DNA from: Streptomyces armeniacus
GTDB taxonomy: Bacteria > Actinomycetota > Actinomycetes > Streptomycetales > Streptomycetaceae
Length of the DNA stretch: 64,000 nt
NCBI RefSeq assembly: GCF_003355155.1
Contig: NZ_CP031320.1
Span: forward strand, 6,871,861-6,935,860
Direction of reading: 5' to 3'
Below, piece by piece: positions 1 through 7,609 of the stretch. Under the pieces are notes generated by a model. That model did not search any database. It had not been told where the DNA came from and saw only the letters and a program-made list of their open reading frames with translations. Each line of letters starts with the position of its first letter. Position 1 is the stretch's first letter. A program made the translations under genes and the position numbers.

Positions 1-49
1 CTCGCTCTGCCCGCACCATCGCCAGTCGGTTGTGCACCTGCTCGCTCAT
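1..49 (-). CDS. HTH-type transcriptional regulator, N-terminal end only
   Basis: An ATG at 49 on the minus strand opens a frame running off the left edge, reading MSEQVHNRLAMVRAER. This resembles the first residues of small XRE-like HTH regulators, in which an NRLAxxRAERG segment precedes the helix-turn-helix. Only about 16 residues are visible, so the family call is an inference. An AT-rich stretch directly upstream of the start could hold a promoter close to the ATG. Confidence 0.45.
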   Translation of the reverse strand, partial: MSEQVHNRLAMVRAER

Positions 50-172
50 GTATAAGGTGTACTACATCTCAACACAGCTTGGCAACACGAACTGGCGGGA
101 TCCGGGAAAGCGAAGAGGCGGGGGATGCGCCATGGGGAAGCGCAAGGTGCAGGTGACAGGCGCGTCAGCGCG

Positions 173-1180
173 TCACGGGACGCGGCCGACTCCGGCGAGG
201 CCGTTGATCGCGGCCTCGTCCAGCGCGGCCGCGGCGGGGTCGTCGGGGCGCCAGTGGTGCACGGAAACGACGCCGGGCGGGACGAGTTCGAGACCGTCGA
301 AGAGCCGCTCGATCTCCGCGCGACTGCGGATCGCCACCGCGTGCCCGGCGCGCCGGTATTCACGTGAGGCCCGTTCGAGCATCACGGGGGCGAACTCCGA
401 AGTGACGTGGGAGCAGACGAAGAAGCTGCCGGAGGGCAGGTCGCGGAGCAGCCGGCGGACGATGCCGCGCGCGTCGCGCGCTCCGTCCGGCACGAAGTGG
501 AGCACCGCGATCACGCACACGGCGACCGGCCGGGTCAGATCCAGCGTGGCGGACAGCCGCGGATCGGAGAGGACGCCCTCCGGGTCGCGTACGTCCCCCG
601 CGAAGGCGGTCACCCTGCCTTCGGGTGTGCTGCGGGCCAGCGCCTGGGCGTGCACCAGGACGGTCGGCTCGTTGTCGACGTACGCGATACGCGCGTCGGG
701 CCGGACCGCCTGGGCCACGTCGTGGAGATCGGGATGGACGGGGAGACCGCAGCCGATGTCGAGGAACTGCCGGATGCCCGCCTCCGCGGCGAGCCAGCGG
801 ACGGCGCGGTGCATGAAGGCGCGGTTCTGTTCGGCGCAGAGCACGGCCGTCGGGTTGATCCTGCCCACGGCCTCCGCGAGCCTGCGGTCGTCCTCGTGGG
901 CGTCCTTGCCTCCGGTGTAGCCGGTGTAGACGCCTGCGAGCCGTGACCGCGTACGGGCCTGCCGCGCCGGCGGCGGCTCGGCCCCGGCTGCGGACGTCCG
1001 CTCGGCGGACGCCTCTTCGGGCGTGCCCTGGGCGGGAGCTCTGTGCGCGGGTGTTTCCCCGGCGGCCGGATCCTGCACGGTGCCCCCCGGAGGCGGATTG
1101 CGGCTCGGCGGCCAACCGGCCACGGACGGTGTCGCGTTGCGCCTCCCCACGCTAGCGCCGCGAGCGGGGCCGTCCCCCAC
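173..1180 (-). CDS. SAM-dependent methyltransferase, DUF574 (Methyltransf_19) family
   Basis: The 335-residue product carries the signature of the large actinobacterial DUF574 family: a GGKD motif after a variable N-terminus, then NRAFMHRAVRWLAAEAGIRQ and the SAM-binding segment FLDIGCGLP, followed by AYVDNEP (acidic residue for the SAM ribose). No substrate is known for most members. The first 75 or so residues are a low-complexity Pro/Ala/Arg stretch, so the true start may lie downstream of the GTG at 1180. It is a lone minus-strand gene between a regulator fragment and the MarR gene, with no obvious operon partner. Confidence 0.8.
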   Translation of the reverse strand: MGDGPARGASVGRRNATPSVAGWPPSRNPPPGGTVQDPAAGETPAHRAPAQGTPEEASAERTSAAGAEPPPARQARTRSRLAGVYTGYTGGKDAHEDDRRLAEAVGRINPTAVLCAEQNRAFMHRAVRWLAAEAGIRQFLDIGCGLPVHPDLHDVAQAVRPDARIAYVDNEPTVLVHAQALARSTPEGRVTAFAGDVRDPEGVLSDPRLSATLDLTRPVAVCVIAVLHFVPDGARDARGIVRRLLRDLPSGSFFVCSHVTSEFAPVMLERASREYRRAGHAVAIRSRAEIERLFDGLELVPPGVVSVHHWRPDDPAAAALDEAAINGLAGVGRVP

Positions 1181-1216
1181 CGCATTCCGGCCAACTGGCG
1201 CGGTAGGCGGGCCGGT

Positions 1217-1786
1217 TCACCGCGGTGCGGTGCCGTGCGGCGCGGTGCCGTGCGGCGCGGCGGTGGCCGCGATCCGTTCCCGCATCGGCCGGCGGCGCAG
1301 CGCCTCGAGCGCCTCGCCGATCAACCGGCTCAGCGGGTACGGCAGTTCCTCCTCGAACTGGGCGGCCGCCGCGCTCGTCGCGGCCCACTCGGCCTCCAGC
1401 GCGGGAAGCAGCGGCTCGGCCGCCGCCGTCAGACGTACGACCCGCTGGCGCGCATCGGTGCCCGGCGCGGTGTCGACGAGCCCGCGTTTGACCAGTTGGG
1501 CCACCGTCTGACTGGCGGCGGAGTGCGTGACGCCGATGGCCGTCGCGAGATCGCGGATCGGCAGTGGACCCGTGGCGGCGAGCGTACGGATGACGGGGGT
1601 GAACCGCGGCCGGTATCCGTCGGGCAGTCCGAGATCGGCGTACACGGCGGCGACATCGGCCTCCATGAGGTCGAGCAGGTGGCGCAGCCGGGTGCCGAGC
1701 AGCTCCGGCCCGGGCTCCGGCTCCGGCTCCGGCACGGCGGAAGGAGCGGGCGGACGAGACGGGTCAGAGGGGACGGGCGGGGTCAT
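1217..1786 (-). CDS. MarR-family transcriptional regulator
   Basis: The 189-residue protein has a winged-helix core, with TLAATGPLPIRDLATAIGVT and HSAASQTVAQLVKRGLV forming the helix-turn-helix and DARQRVVRLT the wing. This is typical of MarR proteins that respond to small phenolic or other ligands. The first 30 residues are a Pro/Glu/Ser-rich tail, and the C-terminus ends in a short APHGT repeat. It is divergent from the iminopeptidase gene. An almost perfect palindrome lies 9 bp upstream of its ATG, so the transcript is probably leaderless and the regulator likely represses itself and the neighbour. Confidence 0.85.
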   Translation of the reverse strand: MTPPVPSDPSRPPAPSAVPEPEPEPGPELLGTRLRHLLDLMEADVAAVYADLGLPDGYRPRFTPVIRTLAATGPLPIRDLATAIGVTHSAASQTVAQLVKRGLVDTAPGTDARQRVVRLTAAAEPLLPALEAEWAATSAAAAQFEEELPYPLSRLIGEALEALRRRPMRERIAATAAPHGTAPHGTAPR

Positions 1787-1794
1787 GGCAGAAA

Positions 1795-1812
1795 TATAAC
1801 AGCGCTGTTGTA
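1795..1812. promoter_or_regulatory. Palindromic operator between marR and the iminopeptidase gene
   Basis: TATAACAGCGCTGTTGTA is an 18-bp inverted repeat with a perfect AACAGCGCTGTT core and one mismatched pair. It sits in the 65-bp divergent spacer, 9 bp from the MarR ATG. Position and symmetry match MarR-type operators. Binding by the adjacent MarR protein is inferred. Confidence 0.65.
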
Positions 1813-1851
1813 TTGTCGGCCGCTGAATGAGAGCGGAGAGGGAGGGGTGAC

Positions 1852-2823
1852 ATGACTGAGCTGTATCCGCCCATCGAGCCGTACGAGCAGGGGATGCTCG
1901 ACGTCGGCGACGGCAACCTCGTCCACTGGGAGGTCAGCGGCAACCCGGACGGCAAGCCCGCAGTCTGGGTGCACGGCGGCCCGGGCTCCGGCGCCCGCGC
2001 GGGCGTCCGCAGGTACTTCGACCCCGACCGCTACCGCATCGTCCTCTTCGACCAGCGCGGCTGCGGCCGGAGCACCCCGCACGCGAGCGCCGCGGCCACG
2101 GACATGAGCAGCAACACGACGGACCATCTGGTCGCGGACATGGAGCTGTTGCGCACCCACCTGGGCATCGAGCGGTGGCTGCTCTTCGGCAGCTCCTGGG
2201 GCTCGACACTGATCCTCGCCTACGCCGAACGCCACCCGCGGACCGTCTCCGAGATCGTCCTCTGCGGCGTCACGATGACCCGGCGCTCGGACATCGACTG
2301 GCTGTACGGGGGCGTGGCGCGGTTCCTGCCCGACGAGTGGGAACGGTTCCGGGCCGGCGCCCCCGGCGCACCCGGCCCCGACAGCCGGGGCCGAGACCTG
2401 GTCGCGGCCTACGCCCGGCTCATGGCGGACCCGGACCCGGAGGTGCGGACGAAGGCGGCGAACGACTGGTGCGCGTGGGAGGACGCGGTGATCTCGCTGG
2501 AGCCGAACTCGCCACCCACCCCGTACACCGGCCGCCCCTCCCCCGCCCGCCTGGCCCTCGTCCGGATCGCCTCGCACTACTTCGCGCACGGCGCCTGGCT
2601 CGACGAGGGCTCGCTGCTCCGGGACGCCGGCCGCCTGGCCGGCATCCCGGGCGTGCTGATCCACGGCAGATTCGACCTGGGCGGCCCGCTCAGCACCGCG
2701 TGGGAACTCGCCCGTGCGTGGCCGGACGCGGAACTGCAGGTCGTGTCCGACTCGGGCCACCTGGGCAGCGATGAGATGCGCGCACGGGAACGGGCGGCCC
2801 TCGACCGCTTCGCCGCCCGCTGA
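1852..2823 (+). CDS. pip: Proline iminopeptidase (prolyl aminopeptidase)
   Basis: An alpha/beta hydrolase of 323 residues, the usual length for peptidase family S33. The start MTELYPPIEPYEQGMLDVGD is characteristic of bacterial proline iminopeptidases. HGGPG (residues 41-45) forms the oxyanion hole, DQRGCGRS follows, and GSSWGS places the nucleophile at Ser115. RFDLGGP and SDSGHLG near the end supply the Asp and His. It would release N-terminal proline from peptides in the cytoplasm. A GGGAGGGG-like sequence precedes the ATG. The shared operator with the divergent MarR gene suggests induction by a ligand rather than constitutive use. Confidence 0.9.
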   Translation: MTELYPPIEPYEQGMLDVGDGNLVHWEVSGNPDGKPAVWVHGGPGSGARAGVRRYFDPDRYRIVLFDQRGCGRSTPHASAAATDMSSNTTDHLVADMELLRTHLGIERWLLFGSSWGSTLILAYAERHPRTVSEIVLCGVTMTRRSDIDWLYGGVARFLPDEWERFRAGAPGAPGPDSRGRDLVAAYARLMADPDPEVRTKAANDWCAWEDAVISLEPNSPPTPYTGRPSPARLALVRIASHYFAHGAWLDEGSLLRDAGRLAGIPGVLIHGRFDLGGPLSTAWELARAWPDAELQVVSDSGHLGSDEMRARERAALDRFAAR

Positions 2824-2842
2824 CGCCGAGGCCAGCCGACCG

Positions 2843-3436
2843 CTACAGCCGGTCGATCTCCGCCAGATCGATGTCGATGTCGAACGGCACGGACAGCTTC
2901 AGCCGGTCGTGGTGGATGCCGGTCGCGACATACGAGCGGGTCACCGTGTCCAACTCGTAGACGTAGACGACCGGGTGGTCGTCGTCCCCCTTCATCTCCA
3001 CCCTCCAGAAGTGCGGGATGCCCGCCCTGGCGTACTTGTACGGCTTGGTGTCTCGATCGCGCTCCTCCGACTCAGGAGAGACGACCTCCACCACGAGGAC
3101 GACGTCCATGGCCTCGTAGCGGGTCTGTCTGCGGCTGGTCACTGCGGAGGCATGGACGACGAACAAGTCCGGCTCCGGAGCGCTCTTCCGGCTCAGGACC
3201 ACGGCCATCTCGCGCTTGACCCTCAAGTCCTCGGGAACAGAACACCGCAGGCCTCTTTCCAAGAGGTAGAGGGCCAGCATGTGGAAGTCCCGCTGCGGGC
3301 TCACGAAGACCAGGCTCCCGTCGATCAACTCAGTGTGCGGCGGGAGGTCAGGCAGGTTGAACAGATCGTCCACGGTGTAGCCGTCCTGCGGCGGCATCGG
3401 CCACGAGGTGCCGGTCTGGAACGGCTCGGCAGTCAT
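2843..3436 (-). CDS. Uma2-family (DUF820) endonuclease-like protein
   Basis: A 197-residue protein of the Uma2/DUF820 family, a PD-(D/E)xK nuclease fold expanded in Streptomyces and cyanobacteria. Visible core elements are YTVDDLFNLPDLPPHTELIDG near the N-terminus, the Asp in PEPDLFVV, and the VVEVVSPESEERDRDTKPYKYARAGIPHFWRV block with the E...K pair of the nuclease site. I chose the internal ATG (MTAEP) over one four codons upstream because it matches common starts; both are possible. The biological role of these proteins is unknown. It is convergent with the iminopeptidase gene, with only about 20 bp between stops. Confidence 0.85.
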   Translation of the reverse strand: MTAEPFQTGTSWPMPPQDGYTVDDLFNLPDLPPHTELIDGSLVFVSPQRDFHMLALYLLERGLRCSVPEDLRVKREMAVVLSRKSAPEPDLFVVHASAVTSRRQTRYEAMDVVLVVEVVSPESEERDRDTKPYKYARAGIPHFWRVEMKGDDDHPVVYVYELDTVTRSYVATGIHHDRLKLSVPFDIDIDLAEIDRL

Positions 3437-3544
3437 GGTTCCTCCCATGGACGGGATTCTTGGCCGTGCGTCCAGACTAGCGGGAGGAAAAGCCCGGCCC
3501 TTCAGCTCAAAGCGTGAAGGGCCGCGCGGCCGAGGACCCGGGGG

Positions 3545-5215
3545 TCACTCCCACTCGATCGTGCCCGGCGGCTTGCTCGTGATGTCCAGGACGACGCGGT
3601 TGACGTCGCGCACCTCGTTCGTGATGCGGGTCGAGATGCGGGACAGGACGTCGTACGGGAGCCGGGACCAGTCCGCTGTCATCGCGTCTTCCGAGGAGAC
3701 GGGGCGGAGCACGACGGGGTGGCCGTACGTGCGGCCGTCGCCCTGGACGCCGACCGAGCGGACGTCGGCGAGGAGCACCACCGGGCACTGCCAGATGTCC
3801 CGGTCCAGACCCGCGGCCGTGAGCTCCTCGCGGGCGATGGCGTCGGCCTCGCGCAGCAGGTCGAGGCGTTCGCGGTCGACGGCGCCGACGATACGGATGC
3901 CGAGCCCCGGCCCGGGGAACGGCTGCCGCTGGACGATCTCGTCCGGCAGCCCCAGCTCCTGGCCGACCATCCGGACCTCGTCCTTGAAGAGCTTCCGGAG
4001 CGGCTCCACAAGCTCGAACTCCAGGTCCTCGGGGAGGCCGCCGACGTTGTGGTGGGACTTGATGTTGGCGGTGCCGGAGCCGCCGCCGGATTCGACGACG
4101 TCCGGGTACAGCGTGCCCTGGACCAGGAACGCGACGTCCTCGCCGGCCGCGCCCGCCTCCGCCACCAGCTCGGCCTGCGCCTGCTCGAAGACCCGGATGA
4201 ACTCCCGCCCGATGATCTTCCGCTTCTGTTCCGGATCGGAGACCCCGGCGAGCGCGTCGAGGAAGCGGTCCGCGGCGTCGACGACCTTCAGCTGGACGCC
4301 CGTGGCGGCCACGAAGTCCTTCTCGACCTGCTCGGTCTCGCCCTTGCGCATCAGCCCGTGGTCGACGTACACGCAGGTCAGCTGGGTGCCGATGGCCTTC
4401 TGTACGAGCGCCGCGGCGACCGCCGAGTCGACGCCGCCGGACAGTCCGCAGATCGCGCGCTTGCTGCCGACCTGCTCGCGGATGGCCGCGACCTGCTCGT
4501 CCACGATGCTGGTCGTGGTCCAGGAGGGGGCGAGGCCCGCGCCGCGGTACAGGAAGTGCTCCAGCACCTGCTGGCCGTGCGTGGAGTGCATGACCTCGGG
4601 GTGGTGCTGGACGCCGTAGAGCTTCCGCTTGTCGTTCTCGAAGGCGGCGACCGGCACCGTCGCGGTGGACGCGGTGACGGTGAAGCCCTCCGGGGCCGCC
4701 GAGCAGGCGTCGCCGTGCGACATCCACACCTGCTGCTCGCCGGGAGTGCCCTCGAAGAGGGTGGAGCCGCGCTTGGCGATGGACAGGTCCGTACGGCCGT
4801 ACTCGCGGCTGCCGGTGTTGTCGACGGTGCCGCCGAGAGCCTGAGCCATCAGCTGGAAGCCGTAGCAGAGACCGAGGACGGGGACGCCGGCCTCGAAGAG
4901 CGCGCGGTCGATGGAGGGCGCGTCGTCCGCGTACACGGAGGAGGGGCCGCCGGAGAGGATGATCGCCTTCGGGTTCCTGGCGAGGATCTCCGCGGCGGGC
5001 ATGGTGTGCGGGACGATCTCGCTGTACACCCGGGCCTCGCGCACGCGGCGCGCGATCAACTGGGCGTACTGCGCGCCGAAGTCGACGACCAGGACCGTGT
5101 CCGGCTCCGCGGCCGGCCCGGCGACCGCGGACGCGGCGGGGCCGGTCCCGGCGAGGGAGGTCGCTGCCGGGTGGGAAGCGGAGGTGTCGGACGCGGCGGT
5201 GGGCTCTGATGCCAC
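3545..5215 (-). CDS. guaA: GMP synthase (glutamine-hydrolysing)
   Basis: Converts XMP to GMP with ATP and glutamine, the last step of guanine nucleotide synthesis. From the GTG at 5215 the product is 556 residues against about 525 for the family. The excess is an Ala/Ser/Thr-rich N-terminal tail of about 38 residues before [20 protein letters not shown]. The class I amidotransferase domain has VLGLCYGFQ with Cys117 as nucleophile and QHHPEV for the His/Glu. The ATP pyrophosphatase domain has the P-loop GLSGGVDS, and the C-terminal dimerisation domain ends PPGTIEWE, the conserved terminus. An open frame upstream to 5383 is not credible as coding. Confidence 0.97.
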   Translation of the reverse strand: MASEPTAASDTSASHPAATSLAGTGPAASAVAGPAAEPDTVLVVDFGAQYAQLIARRVREARVYSEIVPHTMPAAEILARNPKAIILSGGPSSVYADDAPSIDRALFEAGVPVLGLCYGFQLMAQALGGTVDNTGSREYGRTDLSIAKRGSTLFEGTPGEQQVWMSHGDACSAAPEGFTVTASTATVPVAAFENDKRKLYGVQHHPEVMHSTHGQQVLEHFLYRGAGLAPSWTTTSIVDEQVAAIREQVGSKRAICGLSGGVDSAVAAALVQKAIGTQLTCVYVDHGLMRKGETEQVEKDFVAATGVQLKVVDAADRFLDALAGVSDPEQKRKIIGREFIRVFEQAQAELVAEAGAAGEDVAFLVQGTLYPDVVESGGGSGTANIKSHHNVGGLPEDLEFELVEPLRKLFKDEVRMVGQELGLPDEIVQRQPFPGPGLGIRIVGAVDRERLDLLREADAIAREELTAAGLDRDIWQCPVVLLADVRSVGVQGDGRTYGHPVVLRPVSSEDAMTADWSRLPYDVLSRISTRITNEVRDVNRVVLDITSKPPGTIEWE

Positions 5216-5375
5216 GGGGCGGCCTTTCGGCGGTGGAGCGGGCGGCTGCGCGCCCCGCGGGGACGGGGAACCGCAGCTGAAGGGGTGGACCCGGGCAATT
5301 CTACCGGGGCCGCCGGGCGTCTCAGAATGCGGCTCGTGCCGGCCCCGGCTCCGCGCGGTCGGCATACTGGGCGCC

Positions 5376-5447
5376 ATGCCCACGCAGACGACCTTCTGGT
5401 TTACCTATGGCACCGGCCCGTCCGGCTGCCATGGTCGTGCTGCTTGA
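5376..5447 (+). CDS. Putative leader peptide of chorismate mutase attenuator
   Basis: A 23-codon reading frame ([20 protein letters not shown] and three further residues) contains Phe-Trp-Phe-Thr-Tyr at codons 7-11, an unusual cluster of aromatic residues for so short a peptide. It stops 116 bp upstream of the chorismate mutase start and just before a strong hairpin. A CATACT hexamer 8 bp upstream of the ATG could be the -10 of a leaderless transcript. The arrangement matches ribosome-mediated attenuation, where uncharged tRNA for the pathway's end products stalls the ribosome. Function is inferred from the sequence alone. Confidence 0.55.
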   Translation: MPTQTTFWFTYGTGPSGCHGRAA

Positions 5448-5470
5448 GCCACTGACAAGCGACTTCCCAG

Positions 5471-5500
5471 GCGCCCCGGGCCGGTCAAGGCCCGGGGCGC
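5471..5500 (+). terminator. Attenuator hairpin before chorismate mutase
   Basis: GCGCCCCGGGCC (5471-5482) and GGCCCGGGGCGC (5489-5500) form a perfect 12-bp stem with a 6-nt loop. No U tract follows, which is common in Streptomyces terminators. The segment 5477-5485 (CGGGCCGGT) is also perfectly complementary to 5412-5420 (ACCGGCCCG) inside the leader peptide reading frame, providing a competing antiterminator pairing. Confidence 0.6.
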
Positions 5501-5563
5501 GCTGCGTTCGCTCCGTCCACGGGCCGGACGGCACCGGGCTCCGCCCCGAGCCCCGGAGAGACC

Positions 5564-5890
5564 ATGACCACCAGTACGAGCACTCCCCGCACCGCGCCCG
5601 CCACGGACACCGCGCCGGCCACGGACACGGGCGCACGCGACGCCGAGGCGGCGGCGGAGATCACCGGCGCACGAGAACGCATCGACGAGCTGGACGCGCG
5701 CATCATCGCCCTCGTCCAGGAACGGGTGTCCGTGTCCGCCCGTATCCAGCGGGCGCGCATCGGCTCCGGCGGCCGCCGCGTGAACCTCTCCCGCGAGATG
5801 GAGATCCTCGCCCGCTACCGCGACGAGTTGGGCCGCCCCGGCACCGCGCTGGCGATGACGCTGCTGGAGCTGAGCCGCGGAAAGGTGTGA
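5564..5890 (+). CDS. aroQ: Chorismate mutase, AroQ class
   Basis: Rearranges chorismate to prephenate, the branch point to phenylalanine and tyrosine. The 108-residue all-helical protein has the AroQ pattern: ARERIDELDARIIALVQERV, then the Arg/Lys pair of helix 1 and loop (SARIQRARIGSGGRRV), and SREMEILARYRDELG with the conserved active-site residues of helix 2. The first 30 residues are a Thr/Ala-rich tail. It is a monofunctional enzyme, not fused to prephenate dehydratase. The leader peptide and hairpin upstream suggest control by aromatic amino acid supply. The symbol is by class; names vary in actinobacteria. Confidence 0.9.
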   Translation: MTTSTSTPRTAPATDTAPATDTGARDAEAAAEITGARERIDELDARIIALVQERVSVSARIQRARIGSGGRRVNLSREMEILARYRDELGRPGTALAMTLLELSRGKV

Positions 5891-6625
5891 CACGGCCGGT
5901 GTGAACCCGGCGGGTCCGGTCCCGGCACAGGTGACACCGGCCGGTGTGGCGCGGGTGCGCGCCGCCGAGGGCATGCGGCGGGCGTACGCGGTGCGCTCGT
6001 ACGTGCCCCGCGCGCGCATACGGCGAGCGGCCGGTCACCCGTACGGCGCGTGACCGCTCCCGGCGGTTCTCGTTGGATGGAGTGTCCCCGAAGCCGGCTG
6101 GGCGCCCGGCGGCTCAGGGGCGGCATCACCGGAGCGATGAGACGCGGCTCCTCGGAACGGGAGCGACCGCGTCGTGGGACCTCGCTTCGGTGCAGTGACC
6201 GGACAGCAGGGGACAGCAGCCCGGTCACGACCCTCTGCCACGGCAGGGGGCCCAGCGGCCGGTCCCGGGGACGCCCTGGACCGGCCGCTCCGCGGAGCGG
6301 TGTGTACCGATCACCGCCCGATTCGCCCCGTACGGTTGCGGGCCCGGCGCGCATCGAGGACGATGCGGAGTGGGGTAAATCCCTCTGTATCCAGCCATGT
6401 TGGTGACCTTGGACGGCCGGTTCGAGCACTGTTCACCACTCGGGCGCTTTCGCCAAGGCTCCCACCGGACGGCGGCGTTACCCCCCGGCGTCGCCCGCCG
6501 GCATCGCTGCTGCCCTGGCTCCGATGCCGGCCGTAAGGCCCCGCGGACGCCGCCACCCACCCGGCGGGCACCCGGGGCCTTTCGGCGCTCTCGGTGGGAC
6601 TGCCCCGCTCACTAGAGGTCGAGGC
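5891..6625. other. Gene-free convergent region with strong hairpins
   Basis: About 735 bp between the stops of chorismate mutase and the aldo/keto reductase show no convincing coding frame. Two inverted repeats stand out: GTGACCGG at 6195-6202 with its complement at 6221-6228, the loop carrying part of a GGACAGCAG direct repeat, and a perfect 12-bp stem AGCGGCCGGTCC (6254-6265) with 6278-6289. Base composition around 6360-6420 is less G/C-rich than in the neighbouring genes. The hairpins may be terminators or part of a small RNA. Confidence 0.4.
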
Positions 6626-7459
6626 TCACAGAATGTCGAGCGGCTGCTTCTCCGTCGGCGGCGGGAACGCCTCGTCGAGTACGCGGAGATCGTCCTCCGT
6701 CAGGCGCAGGGAGAGCGCGGTGTGATTCTCCGCCACGTGCTCCGCGGAGGACGCCTTGGGGATCGCGATGACGTCGTCGTGCCGCAGCACCCACGCCAGC
6801 GCCACCTGGGCGGGGGTGGCGCCGTGCGCGGCGGCGACGGCGCGCAGCGCCTCATGGCGCAGCAGCCGGCCCTGTTCGACCGGCGAGTACGCCATGAGCG
6901 GCACGGCGAGCTCCCGGCAGCGCGGGAACAGGTCGTACTCGGGGCCGCGGCGTACGAGGTTGTAGAGCACCTGGTCGGTCTGAACCCGTGCGTGGGCAGG
7001 CAGTTCGGCGAGGTCGCCGGTGTCGAGGTTGCTGACGCCCCAGCTGCCGATGCTGCCCTCCTCGACCAGCCCTTCGAACGCCTCGACCGTCTCCGCGAGC
7101 GGCACCTCGCCCCGCCAGTGCAGCAGGTACAGGTCGATGTGGTCGGTGCCCAGGCGGCGTTGGCTGGCGTGGCAGGCGTCGACCGTGCCGCGGGCGTCCG
7201 CGTGCCAGGGCAGCACCTTGCTCACGAGGAACACCTCGTCGCGCCGGCCGCGTACCGCCTCGCCGACGAGCTCCTCGGCGCCGCCGCTCCCGTACATCTC
7301 CGCCGTGTCGATCAGCGTCATGCCCAGGTCCAGGCCGTGCCGGAGCGCGGTCAGCTCGCCCTCGCGGCGGGCTGGGTCCTCGCCTATGCGCCAGGTGCCC
7401 TGACCGAGGGCGGGCACCGTGGCGCCGGAGGGGAGGGTCACTGTCCGGGCCGTGGTCAT
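6626..7459 (-). CDS. Aldo/keto reductase
   Basis: An NADPH-dependent aldo/keto reductase of 277 residues. The catalytic tetrad is visible as Asp51 and Tyr56 (LIDTAEMYGSGG), Lys81 (LVSKVLP) and His114 (YLLHWRG). The C-terminal cofactor motif is IPKASSAEHVAEN. It resembles the short bacterial AKR5-like proteins (2,5-diketogluconate reductase and relatives). The substrate cannot be told from sequence. AAAGG lies 9 bp upstream of the ATG. It stands alone, convergent with the chorismate mutase region. Confidence 0.92.
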   Translation of the reverse strand: MTTARTVTLPSGATVPALGQGTWRIGEDPARREGELTALRHGLDLGMTLIDTAEMYGSGGAEELVGEAVRGRRDEVFLVSKVLPWHADARGTVDACHASQRRLGTDHIDLYLLHWRGEVPLAETVEAFEGLVEEGSIGSWGVSNLDTGDLAELPAHARVQTDQVLYNLVRRGPEYDLFPRCRELAVPLMAYSPVEQGRLLRHEALRAVAAAHGATPAQVALAWVLRHDDVIAIPKASSAEHVAENHTALSLRLTEDDLRVLDEAFPPPTEKQPLDIL

Positions 7460-7609
7460 CGCGTACGCCTTTCTGCCGGTGCCGGGGCCGGGGCCGGGGC
7501 CGGCACGGGCCGCCCGGCCCCCGGATCACCGTAGTCCGGACCGTACGGGCCCGCCCGGCGTACGTGTCCCCGCGGCGGCGGGCCGCGCTCAGCCGTCAGC
7601 CGTGAACCC

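Noticed and set aside
5903..6055. Short GTG-initiated frame of about 50 codons after chorismate mutase
   Set aside because: Arg/Ala/Pro-rich composition, no clear ribosome site and no recognised similarity.
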